A stretch of 30,137 nt of DNA from Oscillospiraceae bacterium. Its GTDB lineage: Bacteria > Bacillota > Clostridia > Oscillospirales > Ruminococcaceae. Under the pieces are notes generated by a model. The model saw only the letters and a list, made by a program, of their open reading frames with translations. It did no database searches and was not told where the DNA came from. The stretch's first letter is position 1, and each line of letters begins with the position of its first letter. The stretch covers positions 1 through 30,137 of the forward strand of contig JAGALG010000170.1 in NCBI GenBank assembly GCA_017848075.1, given 5' to 3'. Below, one piece after another: positions 23,497 to 30,137 of the stretch. A program made the translations under genes and the position numbers.

Positions 23497-24429
23497 TTAG
23501 TTCCCTCCTTCGGTGCCGGTCACTGGTTCCAATGGCAGGAACTTGGTGGTATTGCCAGAACCGTCATCAATGATGACTTTCATATTCGGCAGCAGTTCCT
23601 CCATCGTTTCATAGAACATGCGCTGTTTGGTGATCAGCGGATTCTTCAGATACTCTTCATACATGGCGTTGAAGCGGGCCACCTGGCCTTCCGCCTCGTT
23701 GATACGAGCTTCTTTTACAGCCTCAGCCTGCTGCAGGATCTGGTCTACCTTTGCTTCCGCAGCGGGGAGCTGTTCGCTCTTATACTTATTGGCGTTATTG
23801 ATGGCAGTCTCTTTGCTCTGCTTTGCAGTCTCTACATTTTTAAAGGCTTCCAAAACCTGCTGTGTTGGAGGTTCTGCGTCCTGAATGGTGATATTCACCG
23901 AATGCAGACCCAAATCCTCCTGCTCCAGACGGGTCACCAGCTTTTCTTTGATCTCAGCCTGAATCTCGTTTTTACCGGTAGTGATAACACTGTCAACCGG
24001 ATAGAGACCGATGGTATCTCGGATGTAGCTCTGGGCCAATGTTTTCAGGATATTCACCGGATCCTCAGAAGCATACAGGAATTTGACCGGGTCGGATACC
24101 TGATATTCTACAAAGAAATCCACATTTACAAAGTTATAGTCGGAGGTGATCATCAGAGATTCCGACTCGATGGACTGCTCGGTATTCATATCGTAGCCAA
24201 TGGGGAAACCATTGATGACGGTAGATACCTTGGTCACCTGCTGCACAAAGGGAAGTTTAAAGTGCAGACCAGGCTGGCTGACGGTGGTGGCAGTACCAAA
24301 GGTGGTAACAACAGCCTCTTCCTGCTCATTGATGCTGTACATAGACTGAGTCAGTACCAAGCCGGCAACAACAAGAAGAACAAGGATCGTTCCCATCGCT
24401 TTGGGAAGGAAGGATTTTTTCTTTTCCAT
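23497..24429 (-). CDS. hflK: HflK-like SPFH/prohibitin membrane protein
   Basis: The 310-residue protein has one membrane helix at about 12-30 (MGTILVLLVVAGLVLTQSMY), then the SPFH domain with SINEQEEAVVTTFGTATTVS, PGLHFKLPFVQ and FVEYQVSDPVKFLYASEDPV. A helical Ala/Lys/Glu-rich segment with the HflK hallmark ETAKQSKETAINNANKYKSE is followed by PAAEAKVDQILQQAEAVKEA. It is shorter than E. coli HflK (about 419), lacking the Gly-rich N-terminus usual in proteobacteria. AAAGGAG precedes the ATG. It is the first gene of a two-gene operon with hflC; a palindrome lies in the upstream gap. FtsH itself is not in the window. Confidence 0.92.
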   Translation of the reverse strand: MEKKKSFLPKAMGTILVLLVVAGLVLTQSMYSINEQEEAVVTTFGTATTVSQPGLHFKLPFVQQVTKVSTVINGFPIGYDMNTEQSIESESLMITSDYNFVNVDFFVEYQVSDPVKFLYASEDPVNILKTLAQSYIRDTIGLYPVDSVITTGKNEIQAEIKEKLVTRLEQEDLGLHSVNITIQDAEPPTQQVLEAFKNVETAKQSKETAINNANKYKSEQLPAAEAKVDQILQQAEAVKEARINEAEGQVARFNAMYEEYLKNPLITKQRMFYETMEELLPNMKVIIDDGSGNTTKFLPLEPVTGTEGGN

Positions 24430-24798
24430 GTGTTTACTCCTTTACTTTTAAGATGATTGGGGGTGAGTTCCGCTGCAGCGGGTTATATCTTCCACTTACT
24501 CATTGGGGATATATCCCTTGAGTAAATAGTACCACAGGATGCCCCAAAACGCAAAGTCTGCCTTGAGCGCCCTACGGTTAATTCGACAAAGTTTTGTCAA
24601 AGTCCGGCCAATGGGACATACGATCTCATCCAATCGCCCTCGATCTCCTGTTTTCTCCGTTTTTCATCTTTTTTATCTTCGACTCCTCTTGGTCATTGCT
24701 GAAATTTTTCTCCCGCGCCGCCTTCTACCCGATTCACCGTTTTTTACAAGGAAATAGAAAAAAGCCTGTACAAGCACACCAATTTGAATTTTATCAGC
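24430..24798. other. Divergent gap between hflK and the hydroxyproline operon
   Basis: No gene with a ribosome site is seen. It contains a 12-bp palindrome CCGCTGCAGCGG (about 24471-24482), a GGGATATATCCC palindrome (24506-24517) inside ACTCA/TGAGT arms (24498-24523), and GACAAA-GT-TTTGTC (24585-24598). The hflK promoter could not be placed with confidence. Confidence 0.45.
24498..24523. promoter_or_regulatory. Nested palindrome upstream of hflK
   Basis: A perfect 12-bp palindrome GGGATATATCCC (24506-24517) lies within outer ACTCA (24498-24502) and TGAGT (24519-24523), offset by one base. It is about 70 bases upstream of the hflK ATG and is a candidate operator. Confidence 0.35.
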
Positions 24799-24824
24799 AA
24801 TAAATTCATTGACATGAATTTATT
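24799..24824. promoter_or_regulatory. Operator palindrome over the -35 of the hydroxyproline operon
   Basis: AATAAATTCAT (24799-24809) and ATGAATTTATT (24814-24824) are perfect 11-bp inverted arms with a 4-bp spacer. The -35 box TTGACA sits at the centre, so a bound protein would block RNA polymerase. This is the longest perfect palindrome I saw at a promoter in the window. Confidence 0.75.
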
Positions 24825-24837
24825 GATTTGCTATAAT
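24809..24837 (+). promoter_or_regulatory. Perfect consensus sigma-A promoter of the hydroxyproline operon
   Basis: TTGACA (24809-24814) and TATAAT (24832-24837) are separated by exactly 17 bp. The AT-rich leader to the ATG at 24917 is about 73 bases. Such a strong promoter under a palindrome fits tight repression with high induced output. Confidence 0.88.
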
Positions 24838-24916
24838 GAATCCATTAAGAATAATTAGGATAAAAATTTATATTTCTGAATTATATGGCAATATTTTTCA
24901 TAATGGCAGGTGCTCT

Positions 24917-25831
24917 ATGAAAATTCCAACTTTTATCAATATTCAGCGCTACTCTATCCACGATGGGCAGGGAATTCGAACCACCGTCTTTTTTAAAGGC
25001 TGTCCGTTGCGCTGTGTCTGGTGCCACAATCCGGAAAGCCAGTCTTTCCAGCGACAGCTTCTTTTTGACAGCAGTAAATGCTGCGTCTGTGGGGCCTGTA
25101 TTGCTTCCTGTCCTCAGTCTGCTCTCTCTATCACAGAAGGAACACTTCGTACCAACTGGAGCCAATGCAATGCCTGCGACTGCGATTTTCGCTGCGAAGC
25201 TGCCTGTATTCATGAGGCTCGTTTTTTGAGCGGAGAGCAAATCTCCTTAGAAAAACTGCTGAAGCTTCTTCTCCGTGACCGCACCTTTTACGAGGAATCC
25301 GGCGGTGGAGTGACTCTGTCCGGCGGCGAGGTTATGGTTCAGGACATGGACTACCTACTGCAGCTTCTGCAAAAACTGAAACAGGAAGAAATCTCTGTCA
25401 ATATCGATACCTGTGGCTATTGCTCCTATGAGTGTCTGGAGCAGGTACTGCCCTATGTTGATACCTTTCTTTATGATATGAAGGCTTTTTCCGATGAGAT
25501 TCATCGGCAATATACCGGAGTAAGCAATCAGCTGATTCTGGATAATCTGAAACGCTTGAGTCAAGGGGGCGCCAAGATTAATCTGCGGATCCCTGTGATC
25601 TGCGAGGTCAATGGCAGTGACGAGGAAATGGGCAGAATGATCGCCTTTGTGAAGGAACATGTCCGACTGACGCAGGTCAATCTGCTGCCCTATCATCGGG
25701 CAGGCTCCGATAAATGGGAGCGTTTGGGCATGAAGGGCGAAACATTCTGCCCGCCATCACCTCAGCGTATGGAGGAATTAAAACAGCTGTGGCTGGATGC
25801 CGGAATCGGCCCAGTCTACATCGGCGGATAA
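24917..25831 (+). CDS. Glycyl radical enzyme activase for HypD
   Basis: This 305-residue radical-SAM enzyme uses S-adenosylmethionine to place the glycyl radical on its partner, here the dehydratase encoded next. The SAM cluster motif C-x3-C-x2-C is GCPLRCVWCHNP (Cys29, 33, 36). Two further [4Fe-4S] ferredoxin-type sites follow, with Cys55/56/58/61/65 (SSKCCVCGACIASCP) and Cys84/87/89/93/97, as in activases of dehydratase-type glycyl radical enzymes. GGGVTLSGGEVMVQ is the usual SAM-binding GGE region. The ATG at 24917 is chosen: the frame opens at 24836, but that codon overlaps the -10 box and so cannot be in the transcript. GCAGGTG is the ribosome site. The dehydratase start follows 15 bases after the stop. 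Confidence 0.93.
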   Translation: MKIPTFINIQRYSIHDGQGIRTTVFFKGCPLRCVWCHNPESQSFQRQLLFDSSKCCVCGACIASCPQSALSITEGTLRTNWSQCNACDCDFRCEAACIHEARFLSGEQISLEKLLKLLLRDRTFYEESGGGVTLSGGEVMVQDMDYLLQLLQKLKQEEISVNIDTCGYCSYECLEQVLPYVDTFLYDMKAFSDEIHRQYTGVSNQLILDNLKRLSQGGAKINLRIPVICEVNGSDEEMGRMIAFVKEHVRLTQVNLLPYHRAGSDKWERLGMKGETFCPPSPQRMEELKQLWLDAGIGPVYIGG

Positions 25832-25846
25832 ACAGGAGGTATGACC

Positions 25847-28219
25847 ATGGAATTGCGAGGAATGAATGAACGAATCCGGGCTTTACGCCAGCAAAGTGTC
25901 AGCACCCAGCCTCGTCTTAGTCTGGAACGGGCTGATTTGGAAACCGACGCCTATGAAAAGTATGAAGGCTGCGTTTCCATTCCGGAACTGCGCGCACTGG
26001 TGTTCCGTCATTTGATGGAAAATAAGACCCTTTGTATCAACGAAGGGGAACTGATCGTCGGAGAAAAAGGCGATGGCCCGCAGGCCGCCCCAACCTTCCC
26101 AGAGTTGTGCTGCCACACCCTGGAGGATATGCAGATTATGAATGATCGGGAGCTGATCTCCTTTAAGGTCAGTGACGCCGACATGGAATTACAGAAAAAT
26201 AAGATCATTCCTTTCTGGGAGAAACGCTCTATTCGCAATAAAATCCTGAATGCCGTCAGCCCACAGTGGCGAGACTGCTACGAAAGCGGTATCTTTACCG
26301 AATTTATGGAACAACGAGGTCCCGGACACACCGTTGGCTCGGAAAATCTGTTCAAAAAGGGCTTCTTGGACTACCAGCAGGAGATCAACGAGGCCATTGC
26401 CGCATTGGATTTCCAGAATGACCCCGAAGCTCTGTCCAAAAAAGAGGAATTAAACGCTATGAGCATCTGTTGTGATGCCATGGTCATCCTGGGCAAACGC
26501 TATGAAGCTTTGGCCCGAAAAGAAGCAGCGTCCTGCAGCGATCCACAGCGGAAAAGCGAACTACTGCAGATCGCCGAAAACTGTGCTGTTGTTCCTGCTC
26601 ACCGTCCTCAGACCTTCTGGCAGGCGATCCAGATGTATTGGTTTGTTCATTTGGGTGTTACGACCGAGCTGAACCCTTGGGATGCATACAGTCCCGGCCG
26701 CTTGGATCAGCATTTGAATCCTTATTATCAGAACGATGTTCAGCAGGGAATCCTGGATGATGCGAAAGCCTTGGAACTGCTGGAATGTCTTTGGGTCAAA
26801 TTCAATAACCAGCCTGCACCACCAAAAGTAGGCATTACCTTAAAAGAAAGCAGCACCTATACCGACTTCGCCAACATCAATACCGGCGGTATTACCGCTG
26901 ATGGTGAGGACGGCGTCAACCCGGTCAGCTATCTGATTTTAGACTGTATGGACGAGATGCGCCTGCTGCAGCCCAGCTCCAATGTACAAATCAGTCGAAA
27001 GACTCCGCAGCGCTTCTTAAAACGAGCTTGCGAGATCTCCCGAAAAGGTTGGGGACAGCCCGCCTTCTATAACACCGAGGAGATTATTCAGGAACTGATG
27101 AATGCCGGAAAAACCATTGAAGATGCCCGAAAAGGCGGCACCAGCGGCTGTGTGGAAACCGGTGCCTTCGGCAACGAGGCTTACATTCTGACCGGCTATT
27201 TCAACCTGCCGAAAATCTTCGAGATTACTCTCCACAATGGCTTGGATCCTGTATCCGGCAAGCAGTTGGGTCTTCCTTGCGGTTCTGCGGAAGATTTCCA
27301 CACCTATGAACAGCTGATGGAGGCGTATCAAAAACAGATCGAACACTTTGTTCATATCAAAGTCGATGGTTCCAACCGCATCGAATCCATTTATGCTAAG
27401 TACATGCCTGTCCCCTTCCTGTCCATCATCACCAATGACTGTATCTCCCGCGGCAAGGACTACAATGCCGGCGGCACCCGCTACAATACCAGTTATATTC
27501 AGGGCGTCGGCATTGGTACAATCACAGACTCGCTGGCTGCCATTAAAAAGCATGTGTATGAGGAGAAAAATCTATCCATGAAGGAACTGATGGACGCTCT
27601 CCACGCCAACTTTGAGGGCTATGAAGCAGTTCGCCATCTTTTGCTGAACTGCAGCCCGAAATATGGTAACGATGATGACGCCGCTGACAACATTATGAAG
27701 GAAGTCTTTGGCATCTATCAGAAATGCGTGACCGGACGGCCCAATATGCGTGGTGGGCAGTACCGCATTAACATGCTGCCAACAACCTGCCATGTTTACT
27801 TTGGTGAGGTCATGCTGGCCAGTCCGGACGGCCGTTTGGCCGGACGACCCCTTTCAGAAGGTATTTCCCCTGTGCAGGGTCGGGACAGTCAAGGCCCAAC
27901 GGCAGTAATCCGTTCTGCCGCAAAAATGGATCATATCAGCACTGGTGGTACACTGCTGAACCAGAAATTCACCCCATCCAATGTAGCCGGAGAGAAGGGC
28001 TTGGACAATATGGCCCACTTGATTCGCAGCTATTTCAATCTGGATGGACATCATATCCAGTTCAATGTGGTGGATCGTCAGACGCTGCTGGAAGCACAGA
28101 AACATCCAGAGGATTATAAGGATCTGATTGTCCGGGTGGCTGGATACAGCGACTTCTTCCACAACCTCAGCCGTGCACTGCAGGATGAGATCATCAATCG
28201 CACAGAACAGAGCTTTTAA
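25847..28219 (+). CDS. hypD: trans-4-hydroxy-L-proline dehydratase (glycyl radical enzyme)
   Basis: HypD removes water from trans-4-hydroxy-L-proline to give 1-pyrroline-5-carboxylate, using an oxygen-sensitive glycyl radical in the cytoplasm. The 790-residue protein is nearly collinear with the C. difficile enzyme (789) as I remember it. The thiyl cysteine is Cys435 with the general base Glu437 (GGTSGCVETG), and the radical glycine is Gly766 (VRVAGYSDFF). His161 (GPGHTV) and Asp279 (NPWDA) match the substrate-site His and Asp of HypD, all with a constant one-residue offset. Long identical-looking blocks (KFNNQPAPPKVGITLKESST, YTDFANINTGGI) separate it from glycerol or choline lyases. The ATG at 25847 is 7 bases after AGGAGG; the ATG at 25841 is too close. 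Confidence 0.96.
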   Translation: MELRGMNERIRALRQQSVSTQPRLSLERADLETDAYEKYEGCVSIPELRALVFRHLMENKTLCINEGELIVGEKGDGPQAAPTFPELCCHTLEDMQIMNDRELISFKVSDADMELQKNKIIPFWEKRSIRNKILNAVSPQWRDCYESGIFTEFMEQRGPGHTVGSENLFKKGFLDYQQEINEAIAALDFQNDPEALSKKEELNAMSICCDAMVILGKRYEALARKEAASCSDPQRKSELLQIAENCAVVPAHRPQTFWQAIQMYWFVHLGVTTELNPWDAYSPGRLDQHLNPYYQNDVQQGILDDAKALELLECLWVKFNNQPAPPKVGITLKESSTYTDFANINTGGITADGEDGVNPVSYLILDCMDEMRLLQPSSNVQISRKTPQRFLKRACEISRKGWGQPAFYNTEEIIQELMNAGKTIEDARKGGTSGCVETGAFGNEAYILTGYFNLPKIFEITLHNGLDPVSGKQLGLPCGSAEDFHTYEQLMEAYQKQIEHFVHIKVDGSNRIESIYAKYMPVPFLSIITNDCISRGKDYNAGGTRYNTSYIQGVGIGTITDSLAAIKKHVYEEKNLSMKELMDALHANFEGYEAVRHLLLNCSPKYGNDDDAADNIMKEVFGIYQKCVTGRPNMRGGQYRINMLPTTCHVYFGEVMLASPDGRLAGRPLSEGISPVQGRDSQGPTAVIRSAAKMDHISTGGTLLNQKFTPSNVAGEKGLDNMAHLIRSYFNLDGHHIQFNVVDRQTLLEAQKHPEDYKDLIVRVAGYSDFFHNLSRALQDEIINRTEQSF

Positions 28220-28244
28220 TATTCAGAAAGAAAGGTGACACACT

Positions 28245-29873
28245 ATGAATAACGCATACTATCAGGTAACGATGCCGCAGAATGAGCCCGTTAACGCCTA
28301 TGCTGTAGGCAGTACCGCAAGAGAAAGTTTGAAAGCAGAGTTGGCCCGTCAGGCCCAGCTGCAGGTAGAAATCCCTGTCATTATCGGCGGAAAAGAATAT
28401 TACACCGGTAACACCAAAACTGTTGTTATGCCTCATGACCATCAGCATGTGTTGGCTACCTTCCACATGGCTGGGGAGAAGGAGCTGAAACTGGCCATTC
28501 AGGCTGCAATGGACGCCAAAAAAGCTTGGGAAGAACTGCCTTGGGAACATCGTGCTGCAATCTTCCTGAAAGCAGCAGATCTGCTGGCCGGACCATGGCG
28601 CGACAAGATCAATGCTGCAACCATGTTGGGTCAGAGTAAAACTGCTTACCAGGCAGAGATCGACTCCGCCTGTGAGCTGGCTGACTTCCTTCGCTTCAAT
28701 GTGTACTTTGCTCAGGAAATCTACAAACAGCAGCCAAACAACACTCCCGCCGTATGGAATCGGACCGAATACCGCCCTCTGGATGGTTTCGTTGCCGCAA
28801 TCTCTCCATTTAACTTTACTTCTATTGGCGGCAACCTGTGCACTGCTCCGGCTTTGGTTGGCAACACTGTTCTGTGGAAACCAGCTGCAACCGCAGTTCT
28901 GTCCAACTACTACTTCTTCAAACTGATGGAAGAGGCTGGTCTTCCAGCCGGTGTCATCAACTTTGTTCCTTGCGCTGGCAGCGATATGAGCCAGTATGTA
29001 CTGACCGATGAAAATCTGGCCGGTTTCCACTTCACCGGCTCTACTGCCGTATTCAGCGGCGTATGGAAACTGGTAGGTGAAAATATTGCAAAATACCGCA
29101 GCTATCCACGCCTTGTGGGCGAGACCGGCGGTAAAGACTTTATCTTTGCTCATCCAAGCGCCAAAGTGGATGAACTGGTTTCTGCTATGGCTCGCGGTGC
29201 TTTTGAGTTCCAGGGTCAGAAATGCTCTGCTGCTTCCCGTGCTTTCATTCCAGCCAGCCTGTGGGATGAAGTAAAGGAGAAGCTGCTGGCAAAAGTCGCT
29301 CAACTGAAAGTAGGCGATGTGCAGGACTTCCGCAGTTTCATGGGAGCTGTGATCGATGAAAAATCCTATAACAACATCGTCAACTACATTCAGTATGCTG
29401 AAAAATCGGAAGATGCAGAAATCCTCTGCGGCAGCTATGACAATTCCAAGGGCTGGTTTGTACATCCAACTGTGATCCAGGCCAAGAAACCGGACTTCAA
29501 AACCATGGTAGAAGAGATCTTTGGCCCAGTTTTGACCGTCTATGTTTACGAAGACAGCAAACTGGAGGAAACGCTGCAGATCTGCGATCAGGCCTCTCCA
29601 TACGCTCTGACCGGTGCAATCTTCGCTCAGGATCGTCAGGCTATTGTGGAACTGGAACGAGCGCTCCGCAACACAGCCGGCAACTTCTACATCAATGACA
29701 AACCAACCGGTGCTGTCATCGGCCAGCAGCCATTTGGTGGCGGTCGTGCCTCCGGTACCAACGATAAGGCTGGCTCCATGCTGAACCTGTATCGCTGGAT
29801 CAGTCCGCGCTCTGTAAAAGAGAACTTCCTGCCTGCAAAAGAAATTACTTATCCGTTTATGGATGCTGAGTAA
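28245..29873 (+). CDS. L-glutamate gamma-semialdehyde (P5C) dehydrogenase
   Basis: The enzyme oxidises glutamate semialdehyde, the open form of pyrroline-5-carboxylate, to glutamate with NAD+. The 542-residue protein is a full-length aldehyde dehydrogenase of the ALDH4/P5CDH type. The cofactor region reads FVAAISPFNFTSIGGNLCTA and ALVGNTVLWKPA, the catalytic Glu is Glu293 (GETGGKDF), and the nucleophile is Cys327 (QGQKCSAASR). The ending PFGGGRASGTNDKAGSMLNL with YRWISPRSVKE is typical of P5C dehydrogenases. It starts 25 bases after hypD, with GAAAGGTGAC as ribosome site, so it is the third gene of the operon and consumes the HypD product. There is no fused proline dehydrogenase domain. Confidence 0.95.
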   Translation: MNNAYYQVTMPQNEPVNAYAVGSTARESLKAELARQAQLQVEIPVIIGGKEYYTGNTKTVVMPHDHQHVLATFHMAGEKELKLAIQAAMDAKKAWEELPWEHRAAIFLKAADLLAGPWRDKINAATMLGQSKTAYQAEIDSACELADFLRFNVYFAQEIYKQQPNNTPAVWNRTEYRPLDGFVAAISPFNFTSIGGNLCTAPALVGNTVLWKPAATAVLSNYYFFKLMEEAGLPAGVINFVPCAGSDMSQYVLTDENLAGFHFTGSTAVFSGVWKLVGENIAKYRSYPRLVGETGGKDFIFAHPSAKVDELVSAMARGAFEFQGQKCSAASRAFIPASLWDEVKEKLLAKVAQLKVGDVQDFRSFMGAVIDEKSYNNIVNYIQYAEKSEDAEILCGSYDNSKGWFVHPTVIQAKKPDFKTMVEEIFGPVLTVYVYEDSKLEETLQICDQASPYALTGAIFAQDRQAIVELERALRNTAGNFYINDKPTGAVIGQQPFGGGRASGTNDKAGSMLNLYRWISPRSVKENFLPAKEITYPFMDAE

Positions 29874-29898
29874 ACGGATTCTCCCTTGTTTTTACATG

Positions 29899-29936
29899 AA
29901 AAAAGACAGCTCCGAGGTGGCGGAGCTGTCTTTTTT
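29899..29936. terminator. Bidirectional terminator after the hydroxyproline operon
   Basis: A 14-bp stem (29901-29914 with 29921-29934) with a 6-base loop has A tracts to the left and T tracts to the right. It closes the operon on the plus strand and the cupin gene on the minus strand. Confidence 0.9.
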
Positions 29937-29944
29937 CGTTTTAA

Positions 29945-30137
29945 TTAAATTTTACCTTCCACCTTATGCTCAGGGGAAACTTCCATATTAAATGGGTTTG
30001 GATGGTTGATGGTCAGGATCTTAGCAATTTGGTTGGTGTAATTGATCCAGTTGTGCGGGATCGTGGAATCCACCATGATGCTGTCACCGGGGTACAGCGT
30101 GTACTGATTCTGATCAAGCATAACGGTTACGACGCCT
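29945..30137 (-). CDS. Cupin-domain protein C-terminus, probably an XRE-cupin regulator
   Basis: Only the last 64 codons are in the window; the frame is open at the right edge. They encode the second half of a cupin_2 barrel: YTLYPGDSIMVDSTIPHNWI holds the PGD turn and the conserved Pro-His, followed by NYTNQIAKILTINHPNPF. In bacteria this ending is common in regulators with an N-terminal XRE helix-turn-helix and a C-terminal ligand-sensing cupin, and in small stand-alone cupins; the missing N-terminus would decide. Its position, convergent with the hydroxyproline operon and sharing the terminator, makes a regulatory link to that operon plausible. Confidence 0.75.
   Translation of the reverse strand, partial: GVVTVMLDQNQYTLYPGDSIMVDSTIPHNWINYTNQIAKILTINHPNPFNMEVSPEHKVEGKI

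Noticed and set aside
22501..24456. Open frame of 651 codons on the plus strand
   Set aside because: It is exactly antisense to hflK and hflC, which have clear SPFH motifs and ribosome sites. The frame stays open because of codon bias.
24582..24588. Exact reverse 0A box (TTCGACA) upstream of hflK
   Set aside because: A single 7-base match is expected several times by chance in a window of this size, and hflK is not a known Spo0A target.
24539..24803. Short plus-strand frames before the hydroxyproline operon
   Set aside because: No ribosome sites, no family resemblance, and they run into the operator region.
28194..29465. Open frame of 423 codons on the minus strand
   Set aside because: Antisense to the P5C dehydrogenase and without a ribosome site.
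1..30137. CRISPR arrays, tRNA or rRNA genes, insertion sequences, prophage or defence systems
   Set aside because: I saw no regularly spaced repeats, cloverleaf sequences, transposase or integrase motifs. Gene content is housekeeping, sporulation, transport and one catabolic operon.

Overview
The window looks like chromosome of an endospore-forming, anaerobic, low-to-mid G+C Firmicute (class Clostridia, probably a gut Oscillospirales-type bacterium). The grounds are three sporulation genes (spoIIE, spoIIP, gpr), a two-gene SufB/SufC iron-sulfur system, G5/LysM/3D cell-wall proteins, and an oxygen-sensitive glycyl radical enzyme with its activase. Base composition looks close to 50% G+C by eye. 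I found no tRNA, rRNA, CRISPR, insertion sequence or phage gene.

Layout. 1-2567: a truncated ribbon-helix-helix protein (-), a divergent stand-alone ChrB N-domain-like protein (+), and an unknown membrane-anchored protein (+). 2566-4211: sufB and sufC (-). 4392-7141: a small unknown membrane protein (+) and spoIIE (-). 7355-12884: a MATE exporter (+), then convergent to it a MacB-like ABC exporter pair (-) whose permease carries a roughly 320-residue coiled coil. 13089-16617: two divergent cell-wall proteins (LysM-G5-M23 endopeptidase; DUF348-G5-3D protein) separated by a long AT-rich regulatory gap. 16863-18338: a second MATE exporter with a palindrome on its transcription start. 18378-20719: an unknown small membrane protein, spoIIP (+) and gpr (-), the last two overlapping tail to tail by 3 bases. 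20858-24429: an orphan peptide-binding lipoprotein (+) and hflK-hflC (-). 24799-29873: a hydroxyproline-degradation operon. 29945-30137: the end of a cupin-domain regulator (-).

How the genes work together. The clearest pathway is the last operon. A glycyl radical activase and HypD (trans-4-hydroxy-L-proline dehydratase, with every expected active-site residue present) make pyrroline-5-carboxylate. An ALDH4-type dehydrogenase then oxidises this to glutamate instead of the usual reduction to proline. The operon is read from a perfect-consensus promoter whose -35 box is covered by a palindrome with perfect 11-bp arms, and a cupin regulator converges on it from downstream. The sporulation genes fit compartment-specific expression: spoIIP has a sigma-E-like promoter, gpr a sigma-G/F-like one, and spoIIE a possible Spo0A-type promoter with a 21-bp spacer. 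Most convergent gene pairs share one bidirectional terminator; spoIIP/gpr is the exception.
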